Shown in pieces: positions 16,650-26,682 of a stretch of 58,808 nt of DNA. The notes beneath the pieces are model-generated. The model did no database searches. It had not been told where the DNA came from and saw nothing but the letters and a program-made list of their open reading frames with translations. The number at the start of each line of letters is the position of its first letter. Position 1 is the stretch's first letter. The position numbers and the translations under genes are program-made. This stretch comes from an uncultured Alphaproteobacteria bacterium. GTDB lineage: Bacteria; Pseudomonadota; Alphaproteobacteria; Micavibrionales; Micavibrionaceae. The DNA lies in NCBI GenBank assembly GCA_946481105.1, contig CAMLMM010000003.1, forward strand, positions 1-58,808. The letters are read 5' to 3'.

Positions 16650-18484
16650 CAGTTTTCCTCCATCGTTTTGGCGGCCGGGTTGCGTTTCTGGATTTCCAGC
16701 AGTAAATCATGCGCGATCGGCGCGGCCACTGCCGACCCGCCGCCACCATGCTCGACAATGACGGCGCAGGAATAACGCGGATTGCCCACAGGGGCATAGC
16801 CGACAAACAACGCATGGTGGCGCAAATGCCACGGCAAATCTTCCTGCCGCAGCCCCGCCGCCCGTTCGGCTTTCGTAATGCGTTTGACCTGTGATGTCCC
16901 GGTCTTGCCGCCCATTTCCATGCCCGGTTCCTTGATGCGTGATGCCACCGCCGTTCCGCCGGGGGACATGACCGCTATCAAACCTTCCTTGATGATATCC
17001 ATGTGCGCGGGCTTGATGCCCGTATCGGCCCAGGCCTGCTGCCTGTCCTTACCTTTATAGGATGCAATCCACGGCGATACCATCTTGCCGCCATTGACCA
17101 CACGCGCGACCATTGTCGCCAGATGCAATGGCGACCCGAGCATATATCCCTGCCCGATGGACGCGTTGATGGTTTCACCCGGATGCCAGGTAGGGTCGCT
17201 CTTGCGCTCCCTGCGCTTCCAGGCTGGATCAGGCACCAGCCCGCTTTTGACATCCGGAATGTCAAACCCCAGATTACTGCCAAACCCAAGCTTGCGCGCC
17301 ATCTCGGCAATACGGTCAATTCCGGTCTGCGTCGACATTTTGTAGAAATACACGTCGCAGGATTCAGCCAGAGCTTTCACGACATTCACCGTGCCATGAC
17401 CGCCCTGTTTCCAGCAATGGAACCGGTTGCCGCCAAAATCGTAATGACCGGGGCAGAAGGCCGTCGTGTGTCGGTCAATCGTTCCGGCTTCCAGTCCCGC
17501 GAGCGCGGTAACGATTTTGAATGTCGATCCCGGCGGAAATACGCTGCCCGTCACTTTATTATTCAGCGGGTGCGCCGGATCATCGCGCAATTGCTCCCAA
17601 TCCATCGCCGAAATACCGGCGGCAAATACGTTTGGATCATAACTCGGGTGGGACGCCAGCGCATATACTTCACCCGTCACAACATCCATCACAATCGCGG
17701 CGGCGCTACGCTCGGTCGCCAGGCGTTGCTGCACGAAACGCTGAAATTCGGCATCAATCGTCAGAACCAACCGTTCCCCGGCATCGCCGGAATCACGGCT
17801 GAGTTCCCTTACCGGGCGGCCATGCACATTAACCTCGACCTCGGCTTTGCCGGGTTTTCCCTGCAGAACAGTTTCGTAATGTTTCTCAATCCCGCTTTTG
17901 CCAATCTGGAATCCCGGCAATGACAATAACGGATCATCCGTCATGTCCTGCTCACTCACCCGCCCGACATAGCCGATAATATGCGCCGTGGCATCTTTAT
18001 ATGGGTAGTTGCGCAAATCGGCTTCCTGCACAGACACGCCCGCAAGACGCGGTAAATTCAATTCCACAGCCGACACTTCTTCCCAGCTCAGATGATCACG
18101 GATTTCCAGCGCAACATAGGACGAATTTTTCTTGGCCATACGCAACACACGTTTGATGCTGTTCTCTTCAACGGGGATGATCGCCTGCAAATCACGTAAT
18201 GTTTTTTCCAGGCTCTCCACCTGCTCCGGCGTAATCACCACCTGAAAATTCTGAAGATTATCGGCGAGTGGCACACCGAAACGGTCCACGATCTGCCCGC
18301 GTGTCGGGGCAATAATACGCATATTGATACGATTGTTTTCGGCCAGGGTTTTATACTTCTCACCCTGAATAACCTGCAGCCATGCCAGACGACCGCCCAG
18401 CACAGCCAGAGCCATGCCCTGCAACCCGCCAACGATAAAAGCGCGGCGGGTAAAACTGTCTACTCTCTCCTGGTCACGGTCCAT
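16649..18484 (-). CDS. mrdA: Penicillin-binding protein 2
   Basis: 611 residues, standard PBP2 size. One N-terminal membrane anchor (about residues 15-35), then the pedestal domain, then the transpeptidase domain with the active serine in PGSTFKIV (SxxK) and the KTGT box in GGKTGTSQV near residue 530. It crosslinks peptidoglycan for rod-shaped elongation and pairs with RodA, encoded next. It lies 11 bases after mreD. Confidence 0.96.
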   Translation of the reverse strand: MDRDQERVDSFTRRAFIVGGLQGMALAVLGGRLAWLQVIQGEKYKTLAENNRINMRIIAPTRGQIVDRFGVPLADNLQNFQVVITPEQVESLEKTLRDLQAIIPVEENSIKRVLRMAKKNSSYVALEIRDHLSWEEVSAVELNLPRLAGVSVQEADLRNYPYKDATAHIIGYVGRVSEQDMTDDPLLSLPGFQIGKSGIEKHYETVLQGKPGKAEVEVNVHGRPVRELSRDSGDAGERLVLTIDAEFQRFVQQRLATERSAAAIVMDVVTGEVYALASHPSYDPNVFAAGISAMDWEQLRDDPAHPLNNKVTGSVFPPGSTFKIVTALAGLEAGTIDRHTTAFCPGHYDFGGNRFHCWKQGGHGTVNVVKALAESCDVYFYKMSTQTGIDRIAEMARKLGFGSNLGFDIPDVKSGLVPDPAWKRRERKSDPTWHPGETINASIGQGYMLGSPLHLATMVARVVNGGKMVSPWIASYKGKDRQQAWADTGIKPAHMDIIKEGLIAVMSPGGTAVASRIKEPGMEMGGKTGTSQVKRITKAERAAGLRQEDLPWHLRHHALFVGYAPVGNPRYSCAVIVEHGGGGSAVAAPIAHDLLLEIQKRNPAAKTMEEN

Positions 18485-18495
18485 AGCTGCTTATA

Positions 18496-19002
18496 TCAGT
18501 CAGCCAGCCATCTGTTCAAGGCTATCATGACCGGCAACAGCAAGGGATACACAAAGGATGAAATCACTATATTGAGAATGAGGGGAAAAATCGGTGTAAA
18601 ATGCATCGATGTCAGGCCATACGCCAACGCCTGGAAACACAATATCATCGTCGTCGCAACACAGAATCCAGCCCAGATGACCTGCCACGACTGACCGAGC
18701 AGGAAGCGCCGCTGCCCGCGCAAAATAATCGCCAGAACCATAAAACAAAGCGCGTTAAGACCGACAATTCCGCCGGAAACCAGATCCAGACTTAACCCGA
18801 TCAGGAACACGACCAGATAGGGCAGCAGCCTGGGACGATAAATGATAAAGAAATAAATCCCGATTAGCAGAAATGCCTGCCGCCCTGTCTCAGGGTGGAA
18901 CACCGGTATATCAATCAGGTTGAGCAGGAACAGAATGCAGATAAGCCCATATACGCCCGCGATCTTGAGCGCCCGTAAACCGGATAACGCAGTCTCAGAC
19001 AT
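18496..19002 (-). CDS. mreD: Rod-shape-determining protein MreD
   Basis: 168 residues, hydrophobic throughout with about five to six helices, as expected for MreD. It links MreC to the elongation machinery in the inner membrane. The pattern RPRLLPYLVVFLIGLSLDLVSGGIVGLNAL (in part: LIGLSLDLVSGGIVGLNA) is the family's most conserved stretch. It starts one base after the mreC stop. Confidence 0.9.
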   Translation of the reverse strand: MSETALSGLRALKIAGVYGLICILFLLNLIDIPVFHPETGRQAFLLIGIYFFIIYRPRLLPYLVVFLIGLSLDLVSGGIVGLNALCFMVLAIILRGQRRFLLGQSWQVIWAGFCVATTMILCFQALAYGLTSMHFTPIFPLILNIVISSFVYPLLLPVMIALNRWLAD

Positions 19003-19003
19003 G

Positions 19004-19894
19004 CTACCGATCCCCTGAAGTCAGGTCGCGCATGCTGTTAAGAACATTCTGGTTCTGCGGCTTTTCTACAACCTGGACATACCCGGCAGCATATGGGTCA
19101 GAGAACAGCTGCACCACAGGGTCGCCGTTTCTGACATCGATAATTTCCCCAATCGGCAGCCCGGACGGGAAACTCCCGCCGCTCCCCGATGTTACAATAC
19201 GCATACCCTTTTTAATCAGGATATCAGGCGGCAAATGCAGCAGAAATAAATGATCTTCGTTGGTGCCTGCCAGTATGGCGCGCTGGTTGGCGCCTTCGAT
19301 GATAACCGGGATATGCGAGTTGATATCGGTCAGCAATAATACACGCGACGCGTTCTGGCCCGCTTCGATAACACGGCCAATCATACCCTGTCCGCCCAAC
19401 ACAGCCTGACCTTCCTTGACACCATCCAGCGTCCCGGCCTCAAGCAAAAGCGTTTTGATAAACCCGCTGCCGGAATCGCCAATCACGCGCGTGGTGATAT
19501 AGCTTTGGTCCGGTTCGGGAATGACGTTCAGCAGATCACGGAGTGACTGATTTTCGGCGCGCAGCAACATGGCGGTTTGATACCATTCTTTTAACTGGGC
19601 GTTTTCGCTTAACAGGCGGGCATTCTCAGCGCGAATGCGCGTCAGGCCGGTGACATTGCCAATGGCCTCGCTGATGGCACGGAACGGGGCCCCAACGAAA
19701 CGTATCGCCGGCTCACTAGCATCAGTAATTGCCGTGCGCGACCCGCTCCATAAATTTGGATTAACCAAAGACGAGAAAAGAATAAGCGCGGATAAAATGG
19801 TCAGGGCAATAGGCGAATAACGGCTATAACGCACCGCCAGACTGGCTGCCCGTATTGCTCCGCTTCGTTGTTTGCTGCGCCGGTATGACGACAT
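19004..19894 (-). CDS. mreC: Rod-shape-determining protein MreC
   Basis: 296 residues. A cytoplasmic basic N-terminus, one membrane helix (about residues 28-45), a coiled-coil region near residues 80-115 rich in A, E and L, then the beta-rich periplasmic domain with GQGMIGRVIEAGQNASRVLLLTD and the GSGGSFPSGLPIGEI segment (quoted in part). MreC activates PBP2/RodA. mreB, usually the gene before mreC, is not upstream here: 139 bases of non-coding DNA and then structured repeat copy B occupy that place. Confidence 0.94.
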   Translation of the reverse strand: MSSYRRSKQRSGAIRAASLAVRYSRYSPIALTILSALILFSSLVNPNLWSGSRTAITDASEPAIRFVGAPFRAISEAIGNVTGLTRIRAENARLLSENAQLKEWYQTAMLLRAENQSLRDLLNVIPEPDQSYITTRVIGDSGSGFIKTLLLEAGTLDGVKEGQAVLGGQGMIGRVIEAGQNASRVLLLTDINSHIPVIIEGANQRAILAGTNEDHLFLLHLPPDILIKKGMRIVTSGSGGSFPSGLPIGEIIDVRNGDPVVQLFSDPYAAGYVQVVEKPQNQNVLNSMRDLTSGDR

Positions 19895-20033
19895 TCCGCC
19901 CTGTTATCCCTAAATTCTTAATTCACTATAAACCAATTTTACAAATAGGGATTAATGAAATCTGAATTTCATCTCAAGTGGATAGCAAAAAACATTCACC
20001 TAAAACTTTTCGACATTATGTCCTTACAAGTCG

Positions 20034-20155
20034 GCAATTGAAGGATTTGTGCCGAAAATCGTGGCTTTAGAGAACCGCAGCGCAGAATACGTTTAGGTAT
20101 TTGAGCAGCGGAAGCGGATAAAACCACGATTTGCAGGCCAAAAGCCAATAATTGC
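20034..20155 (+). repeat. Dispersed structured element, copy B
   Basis: 122 bases directly beyond the stop of the TadG-like gene; its last base is part of that stop codon. The arms pair as in copies A and C but with different bases: GCAATT (20034-20039) with AATTGC (20150-20155), TTTG-GCC with GGC-CAAA, AAATCGTGG with CCACGATTT, and AATAC with GTATT in the centre. Conserved unpaired blocks (GAACCG, GGAAGCG, TTGCAG) are shared. Confidence 0.8.
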
Positions 20156-21489
20156 TAACTGCTGATGTGGATGTTCGACAGTTCCCGCGCAATAGCATCA
20201 AAGGCGTCTTCCAGGTCGGACTGAGACGGAGCATTGTAATACTTCTCCGGCTCGGATGCGCAATTACGAAAATACGACCGTGTCGATTCGTTAATACCTG
20301 ATGTAAACGTGATGGTATAAATCGTAATACCATCTGTTTTCATATTTTCGCAGGTCGTTTTCAGTTTCTCATCCAGGTCATGATCGGTCAGGCTATAGGT
20401 TGCCCAAGGGCCGTAACCACTATAGGAACCCCCGATATTATTATCGCCATCGGTCATGAACAGAACGACTTTCTTCACCGTCTTGTCGGTCCAGGCGACC
20501 CCTTCACGGAACGGGGCCTCTGGCGAGATCACGCGATATCCCCACACCATGCCCAGGTTACTGAGCGTATTGCCAGACGCCGTCAGGCTGCTGATTTTGC
20601 TTTTGACCGAACCATAACTATTGGTGAGCGGCAGGATATAGGCTTTGTTACACCCATTATTCGGGTAGGTGTTGGAATATTTATACATGTTCCATTTCCA
20701 TCCGGCCCCGTAATTTTTCGTGTCATTCGGCGGCGCTTGTTCCAGGATGCATCCCCACCATTGTGTCGAACTACCCTGATTGAACGTCTTGCCGTTCGGA
20801 TTATTAACAAACGCGGTATCATAGGTGGTGCCACTTGGGTTTTTACCCAGCCCATACGGCCCGACATTCACCGTGGTGGCAAACGGCACGATACCTATTT
20901 TCACCAGGCTTGGGCATTTGGCGGACGTAATCTTGCCATACTGGTCATAGGTGCGGTCTTCCCGGCACAGCGTATCCAGGAATTTCTGCGCATAGGTGCG
21001 TAAAGCGCCGATATTGTTATTGGCGCTCATCGACCCGGTCACATCCAGTACCAGTACAACTTCAAGCCCCAGTATCTCACGGGTTACGGTTGTATGCGCA
21101 TCCACCGTCATTTCATCGACGCCTAGGAACTTGGCGAAATTCGTCTCATAATCGGCTTTGGCGGACACTGTCAGGTCATCCCCTTCGATATGAATAGTCA
21201 GATCATAAGTCGCGCCGATTTTATTTTCCGGATAGTTCTGATAAAAAAACTGATTAACCTTGGCTGTCACCTCGGCATCCGTTCCGCCTATCGACGCAGC
21301 GGCCAGTGCGGCGGCATCAATCGCATGTGACAGGCGCTGCTTCACCATATGCGCCATTGACAGGTCGACAGCAAACCCAGCCGACCCGACCACAATGGGG
21401 ATAGCCATCGCGAATGCGATGGCAGTTGCCGCCGATGTGTCGCGTATGTATTTTCTTATCTGGCTTAATGCAGGGAAATTGTTTTTCAT
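20155..21489 (-). CDS. TadG-like pilus protein with von Willebrand A domain
   Basis: 444 residues from the ATG at 21489, preceded by GGAAGG that overlaps the stop of the upstream gene. A short cytoplasmic N-terminus and one membrane helix (about 22-42), then a TadE/G-like segment (AIDAAALAAAS), then a vWA domain with the metal-site motif DVTGSMS at 149-155 and LFMTDGDNN near residue 350. Six or more cysteines suggest disulfides outside the membrane. Tad pilus minor components of this type (TadG/TadE) help surface attachment. It is the last of three pilus genes. Confidence 0.85.
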   Translation of the reverse strand: MKNNFPALSQIRKYIRDTSAATAIAFAMAIPIVVGSAGFAVDLSMAHMVKQRLSHAIDAAALAAASIGGTDAEVTAKVNQFFYQNYPENKIGATYDLTIHIEGDDLTVSAKADYETNFAKFLGVDEMTVDAHTTVTREILGLEVVLVLDVTGSMSANNNIGALRTYAQKFLDTLCREDRTYDQYGKITSAKCPSLVKIGIVPFATTVNVGPYGLGKNPSGTTYDTAFVNNPNGKTFNQGSSTQWWGCILEQAPPNDTKNYGAGWKWNMYKYSNTYPNNGCNKAYILPLTNSYGSVKSKISSLTASGNTLSNLGMVWGYRVISPEAPFREGVAWTDKTVKKVVLFMTDGDNNIGGSYSGYGPWATYSLTDHDLDEKLKTTCENMKTDGITIYTITFTSGINESTRSYFRNCASEPEKYYNAPSQSDLEDAFDAIARELSNIHISS

Positions 21490-21494
21490 TTTTA

Positions 21495-22043
21495 TTATCC
21501 TTCCCATGTTACGGTTGAACTGCGCCGGCCACGGCTGAACGCTACTTCTGAAAAGTTCATATCCCCTATAAAATACTGCGCGAATTTCGGAACATATGTG
21601 TATTGCACAGTAACGATAATCATTCCGTCCCCGTCATCCGCCAACCCTTCGACACTGGCGACGGCGGCATTATTCGGCAGCATATCGCGCGTCTGCCGCC
21701 ACAGGACAACCGGCTTTTTCTGCGCATCGAACTCAACGCTGACGATATCGATACCAAAACCGTTTAGGGCATAAGGTTCAAACGGTAATTTTGCCCCGGC
21801 AATAATATCTTCAGCGCTACCTGCATCCACGGTCCGGTTTCGCGACACCAGATCGGCGGCGATCTGGGATGAATTAATCGTCTTTTGCGACAGAACGATG
21901 CCGTTTCCCAGGTCGAATACCCCAAACAGCAACGCAATCATGGGCGGAAACAGCATCGCAGCTTCTAGCCCGGCCAGTCCCTGCTGATCGTCAATCCATG
22001 ATTTGATAAAATCGCGCGTGTAAAACCAGTCGGCAAATATCAT
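21495..22043 (-). CDS. TadE/TadF-like minor pseudopilin
   Basis: 182 residues. A cytoplasmic N-terminus followed by the TadE-type sequence GLAGLEAAMLFPPMIALLFGVFDLG (residues about 22-46), which combines the conserved glutamate of pseudopilins with a single membrane helix, then an extracytoplasmic domain. It overlaps its upstream paralogue by four bases. It belongs to a Tad-type pilus; the ATPase and secretin genes are not in this window. Confidence 0.85.
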   Translation of the reverse strand: MIFADWFYTRDFIKSWIDDQQGLAGLEAAMLFPPMIALLFGVFDLGNGIVLSQKTINSSQIAADLVSRNRTVDAGSAEDIIAGAKLPFEPYALNGFGIDIVSVEFDAQKKPVVLWRQTRDMLPNNAAVASVEGLADDGDGMIIVTVQYTYVPKFAQYFIGDMNFSEVAFSRGRRSSTVTWEG

Positions 22044-22582
22044 AATTCGTCCACCACCTGCATCACGTCATATGGCTCGGTTTCCAGCACCACCGTCGAC
22101 ATCATCAGCTTTGAATTATTGCTGGCGTCCGCAAACGCGCTGCCCAGCAACGGCGTCATTAATGGGTATTTATAAGCAGAGCGAATTAAAACAACGTCAT
22201 CCACTTCGCCAGGGTCAAATCCGGATGAAATCAGATTGCCCTCCTCATCAAAGGACGGGGGATAACTATCGAAATCCGAAAATCCATCCAGCTTGATAAC
22301 TTCATATTGCAGATCGTCACAATCAAGAAACACGGATGCCGCCGCGCATAACTGGTCCTTGAACATCTGCTCGGGGTCGCCGTTCGTCTGCTGTACCTGT
22401 CCGGTGCGGATTAAGCGGGCTGCCGTGTTGGTGGCGGCGTCCAGCGTACTCATCGCCGCAAACATCAGGGACAGCTCAATGATGCCCATCAGCAGATAGG
22501 TAAACGGAAACGCGACCATGGAAAATTCGACCGCAGTCGCAGCATCTTCACTTTTCAGCCAAGATTTAATCTTACCCAGCAT
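22040..22582 (-). CDS. TadE-like minor pseudopilin
   Basis: 180 residues from the ATG at 22582 (GGTGAG six bases upstream); an in-frame ATG five codons earlier is the alternative. The motif AATAVEFSMVAFPFTYLLMGIIEL (about residues 14-37) is the classic TadE hydrophobic helix with its glutamate. The outer domain has two cysteines (CAAASVFLDCDD). It is first of three pilus genes. Upstream, 22598-22721 contains a short hairpin ATTCCGCA/CGGAAC-like and must hold the operon promoter. Confidence 0.85.
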   Translation of the reverse strand: MLGKIKSWLKSEDAATAVEFSMVAFPFTYLLMGIIELSLMFAAMSTLDAATNTAARLIRTGQVQQTNGDPEQMFKDQLCAAASVFLDCDDLQYEVIKLDGFSDFDSYPPSFDEEGNLISSGFDPGEVDDVVLIRSAYKYPLMTPLLGSAFADASNNSKLMMSTVVLETEPYDVMQVVDEL

Positions 22583-22721
22583 AAAGAACTCACCCATAGC
22601 GTCCCGTTGACCGGAAACATTTTTATATTCCGCATCGCACGGAACATCCCACTCTTTATAATATAAGGGCGCTTAGAACGAATTCTTAATAATGTCTAAA
22701 ATTTAGTTTAATACTTAGGGC

Positions 22722-23207
22722 TTAATGCTTGGAGGTATCCAGCGGGAAGCCATCTATATCCAGGGGCATATCGCCTGCCACTTCCGGCCCCCACCGCTGG
22801 ATTAGTTCATTCTGCGCATCCTTGAGGGCCTCAAGACGCTTCCAGCCCCGCCCGACCATCACATTGGCGACTATCCCGGCCAATCCCCATTCGATAAGAT
22901 ATCCCATCAGGGCGCCGGCATACATAATGACAATGGTGGACGGTTGCGAGATAAGTTCGACGGCATTGGGGAAGTTATGCCCCTTATGCATCAGCTGATA
23001 CCAGAAGGGAAAACACGCGGCAAAATTCATAAAGCCTACCGTCAGAACGCGGGTTTTTCCCCTGCTCCTGTCCGTAAACCGCGACACGATAGTGGGCAGC
23101 ATTCCCACGAAAAAAACAATGGTTGTGGGTAGTGCCGCCACGGATGACAGCATCATCACGCAAACCAGAATACGCTTTCGCCAGTTCATCGAATTCTTTC
23201 GTGCCAT
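22722..23207 (-). CDS. Membrane protein paired with the pseudokinase
   Basis: 161 residues. Hydrophobic helices at about residues 12-38, 55-72 and 88-115 are followed by a cytoplasmic C-terminal segment (GRGWKRLEALKDAQNELIQRWG, quoted in part) and an acidic end. It starts two bases after the stop of the 689-residue kinase-like gene and is surely co-expressed with it. I do not know the family. A membrane partner or receptor for the pseudokinase is a reasonable guess from position only. Confidence 0.75.
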   Translation of the reverse strand: MARKNSMNWRKRILVCVMMLSSVAALPTTIVFFVGMLPTIVSRFTDRSRGKTRVLTVGFMNFAACFPFWYQLMHKGHNFPNAVELISQPSTIVIMYAGALMGYLIEWGLAGIVANVMVGRGWKRLEALKDAQNELIQRWGPEVAGDMPLDIDGFPLDTSKH

Positions 23208-23209
23208 GC

Positions 23210-25279
23210 TTAACCTGCCAGGCTTACAAATAAATAAATCATCACAACCAGTCCGGCGATGGACCCTGACACTGCCATAGCTGTCTGGCGCCCCGTTTCC
23301 ATGCCAAAATGCTTATTGGTCATCAGTTCTTCATGCAGCCGCAGCTGCTCAGTCTTCAACGCCTGATAATGCCGCATGGCTGCCGCATACATTTTCGTAT
23401 CCATTTGCAGCTTATCGAAATTGTCCAGCAATTCGGCCATCTTGGCCAGATTGCCCTTATCCTTGATTTTCTCCAGCGCTTCACGCACCCTGTCGCGCTC
23501 AAGACGGTCATGGTAACGGTCAATCACCGCGCCCATAAATGTAAAAATCCAGGAGGTTAATCCCGGTAAGGGTTCCATGCGGGCGCGTGTCTGGATGGCG
23601 GCAAATATGCGGATAACTCCATGGCATTGACGATGCCGCTCCGTGGAATTCACATCTGCCAGAAATGGTTCAATAACGGCTTTATCGCGCACCCCCAGAA
23701 AAGCGATAATGTGCCGGTCCAGAAACCATTCTGGCTTTTTACTCGACCGCGATATCATTTCAAGCGCGCGAAGGAAATCCTCCGGCGTGCGAACGTAAAA
23801 ATCTGTAAGCTTGTCACTCAAGCACGGAGCCATCGGCGATAAATAATAAATACAGCGTTCAATACCATATCCGGCGGATGCCTGTCGCAACATAGTGCGG
23901 CAGGTTTCTATCCGCGTAATCGCCTCGCTTGACCCGCTATGGATTTCTGCCGCACATTTTCCCCAGAACCCGATCATCTCGCTCTGAATAATGTCCGCGA
24001 ATGTGCCCAGGTCGCGTTTGTTCACCACAGCTTCGACCAGAAGATTGCCAAAGCCATGGGGGAAAAAATTCAGTTCCTTGTACATAAAGGGATAACCAGG
24101 CGCGAGCGCCATGGACACAAACGACGCCAGACGGTCAACATACGCATTCCCTGCCGTGTTCTTCTTGGCATTGGTAATTGCGTCTTCATACCGCACTTCA
24201 TATTCCTTGTTCTGCACCGACCGGTTCAGCCAGAGATAAATCTCGTTATTCTCAATCGATTGAGCGGCGCCGGCGGACTCACGCGGCAACTCAATCGCCA
24301 GATGCTGGGGGCGAAGGAATTTTTTGCGGCCAAATTCCAGCGGGCGCGACGCCTTGGAAATCGCCACCGACCCTTGCTTGGCCGGAACACGGCGCCCCTC
24401 CAGCCATGTAATAATATCGTCAAAATTCCAGCGCAGCTCTTCGTTATCCTGCAGAAGTCCGCGCAGCAGTTCAAGAACCGGGCCAGGAAAGCGGTCAGTG
24501 CCCACCAGCGCATTGAATGATGATATTTCAATTTTCTTCAGAACAATTTCTTCCGGCCCCAGCCCTTCAAGCGGATCATGCACCCGCATCAAAACGGCCA
24601 GTGTAACGCCCAGGGCATATAAATCATCCGACATGTTGCCGGGGCCGCGCCCCAGCGGGGTTGCGATACCGCGCGGAATGGTTTCGTACAATACGGGCTG
24701 CGAATATCCCATAGGGGTTGAGAGCATTTCACCCAGCATGGCATTTTCATACCCCTCTGCCCCGCCATCGAAAATATTGGTGGCGCGGATATTGCCATGC
24801 GCGAAATTGGAATCACGCATCGCGCGAAACGCTTCGATCAGATTGCGGAAGATGGTATTAAGGACGATCTCCGGCTTTATCCCAAGGCAATATGGGTTTT
24901 TACCTTCGGTAATGCTTTTACCAAGCTTGTTCTCATACAAAAACACCGCGTGTTCGCGGTTATCCAGCGGCCAGAAAACAGTCCCTGTCCCGATAAGTTT
25001 GGGTATATGGGGTGTAACAAGACTCATGTATTTCTGTGCCATATCAAACTGGGGTACGATATTTTTTTCACAGATCATGGCGAAGGCTTTTATTCCCTCT
25101 TTCCCTTTGGCCTCGTACGCTTTAACCACCCCCCGGTCCAGATGCGGCAGGCGCATGTCAGGGTAAATCTCCATCTCTTCCTTGAAGATAACCTTGTCCA
25201 TCTTCTTCGGCGGCGGGGACGGCGCCGCTTCAGTCGGTGAAGCAGTGGCAGGTTGCGGTGCGGGTGTATTTTCAGCCAT
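23210..25279 (-). CDS. Predicted pseudokinase with C-terminal membrane anchor
   Basis: 689 residues. After a proline-rich linker (1-25), residues about 45-300 resemble a Ser/Thr protein kinase: HGNIRATN at 161-168 stands where HRDLKxxN would be, and SDDLYALGVTLA at 217-228 matches the helix-F region. The catalytic Asp of HRD is replaced (HGN) and no DFG is seen; the matching place reads LGEM at 182-185. The middle (about 320-560) is a helical domain of unknown type, followed by a coiled-coil-like charged region and one membrane helix at 668-687. It probably binds rather than phosphorylates. It is encoded next to a small membrane protein. Confidence 0.75.
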   Translation of the reverse strand: MAENTPAPQPATASPTEAAPSPPPKKMDKVIFKEEMEIYPDMRLPHLDRGVVKAYEAKGKEGIKAFAMICEKNIVPQFDMAQKYMSLVTPHIPKLIGTGTVFWPLDNREHAVFLYENKLGKSITEGKNPYCLGIKPEIVLNTIFRNLIEAFRAMRDSNFAHGNIRATNIFDGGAEGYENAMLGEMLSTPMGYSQPVLYETIPRGIATPLGRGPGNMSDDLYALGVTLAVLMRVHDPLEGLGPEEIVLKKIEISSFNALVGTDRFPGPVLELLRGLLQDNEELRWNFDDIITWLEGRRVPAKQGSVAISKASRPLEFGRKKFLRPQHLAIELPRESAGAAQSIENNEIYLWLNRSVQNKEYEVRYEDAITNAKKNTAGNAYVDRLASFVSMALAPGYPFMYKELNFFPHGFGNLLVEAVVNKRDLGTFADIIQSEMIGFWGKCAAEIHSGSSEAITRIETCRTMLRQASAGYGIERCIYYLSPMAPCLSDKLTDFYVRTPEDFLRALEMISRSSKKPEWFLDRHIIAFLGVRDKAVIEPFLADVNSTERHRQCHGVIRIFAAIQTRARMEPLPGLTSWIFTFMGAVIDRYHDRLERDRVREALEKIKDKGNLAKMAELLDNFDKLQMDTKMYAAAMRHYQALKTEQLRLHEELMTNKHFGMETGRQTAMAVSGSIAGLVVMIYLFVSLAG

Positions 25280-25361
25280 GGGACAATACAGAGATGCAGG
25301 CGCAGGAATCCGCGCCCTGATTAAGACAGAAGATTCTACCCTGTATTACGTAGAATGTAAA

Positions 25362-26654
25362 TCAAACGAAGAACGGATCCTGAACCAGAATCGTATCGTC
25401 ACGCTCCGGGCTGGTGGACAGCAGTGTGACCTGCGATTCGACCAGTTCCTCCAGGCGCTTCACATATTTAATGGCCGCTGCCGGCAAATCGGCCCAGCTC
25501 CGCGCGCCACGGGTCGTTTCCTTCCAGCCCGGCATGGTTTCATAAACTGGCGTAACCTTGGCCTGCAGAATTTGCGATGCGGGATAATAATCAAGTATCT
25601 GGCCATCAAGGTCATATCCGACGCAGATTTTGATTTCGTCCAGCCCGTCCAGTACATCCAGCTTGGTCAGTGCCAGACCGTCAATCCCGCCAACCTTGAT
25701 CGCCTGACGCACCATCACGGCATCGAACCAGCCGCAACGGCGTTTGCGTCCGGTGGTAGTGCCGAATTCATGGCCGCGACGCCCCAGAGTCTCGCCTACT
25801 TCATTTAATTGCTCGGTCGGAAAAGGTCCGGTGCCGACACGCGTAGTGTATGCTTTGGTAATACCCAGTACATAGCCGACGGCTTTCGGCCCGACCCCGG
25901 CCCCGCTCGCGGCCTGCCCGGATACGGTATTGGACGACGTGACGAATGGATATGTCCCATGATCGACATCAAGCATCAGCCCCTGCGCACCTTCAAACAG
26001 GATGCGCTTGTTCTGATGGCGGGCCTCATCCAGGACTTTCCACACCGGCGCAGCATGGGCCAGCACCTTGTCGGCAATCGCCATCAATTCATCATACAGG
26101 CCAGATGGATCAATCGGTTGTGCGCCCAGACCCTTGAGCAGCGCGTTGTGGTGGAACAACAATTGCTCCAGTTTCTGTTTCACCAGTTCCGGATGCGCCA
26201 GATCACACAGGCGTATACCGCGACGAGCGACCTTATCTTCATACGCCGGGCCGATACCGCGCCCGGTCGTACCGATTTTTCCGGCCCCGCGCGCAGCTTC
26301 GAGCGCCTGATCCACCATCTGGTGCACCGGCAGAATAAGATTCACATTCTCGGCAATTTTCAATGTCGAAGGCGTAATGGTCACACCCTTGGCGCGAACG
26401 GTTTCCATCTCCTCAAGTAACGCCCACGGATTAACGACAACGCCATTCCCGATAATCGACAATTTGCCCGGACGCACGATACCGGATGGCAGCAGATGAA
26501 GTTTATATTCAACACCGTCGATAACCAGCGTATGCCCGGCATTATGCCCGCCCTGAAAACGCACGACGACGTCGGCGCGGCTGGACAGCCAGTCAACGAT
26601 CTTCCCTTTTCCCTCATCGCCCCATTGCGACCCGACGACAGCGACATTGCCCAT
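25362..26654 (-). CDS. purA: Adenylosuccinate synthetase
   Basis: 430 residues from the ATG at 26654, chosen because GAGG lies seven bases upstream and the family N-terminus [18 protein letters not shown] begins there. PurA joins IMP and aspartate using GTP in AMP synthesis. The P-loop GDEGKGK is at 12-18, followed by GGHNAGHT near residue 40 and [14 protein letters not shown] near residue 300. An inverted repeat ATTCTAC/GTAGAAT (25333-25356) just past the stop may act as a weak terminator. Confidence 0.96.
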   Translation of the reverse strand: MGNVAVVGSQWGDEGKGKIVDWLSSRADVVVRFQGGHNAGHTLVIDGVEYKLHLLPSGIVRPGKLSIIGNGVVVNPWALLEEMETVRAKGVTITPSTLKIAENVNLILPVHQMVDQALEAARGAGKIGTTGRGIGPAYEDKVARRGIRLCDLAHPELVKQKLEQLLFHHNALLKGLGAQPIDPSGLYDELMAIADKVLAHAAPVWKVLDEARHQNKRILFEGAQGLMLDVDHGTYPFVTSSNTVSGQAASGAGVGPKAVGYVLGITKAYTTRVGTGPFPTEQLNEVGETLGRRGHEFGTTTGRKRRCGWFDAVMVRQAIKVGGIDGLALTKLDVLDGLDEIKICVGYDLDGQILDYYPASQILQAKVTPVYETMPGWKETTRGARSWADLPAAAIKYVKRLEELVESQVTLLSTSPERDDTILVQDPFFV

Positions 26655-26682
26655 GATGACTACCTCTAAAATTCCTTCTGGC

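Noticed and set aside
17003..17923. 306-codon plus-strand ORF
   Set aside because: Shadow of mrdA.
19899..19912. CCCTGTTATCCCTA, matching 14 of the 18 bases of the I-SceI homing endonuclease site
   Set aside because: The remaining bases differ and there is no intron or cassette around it; it overlaps the mreC ribosome binding site. Chance match.
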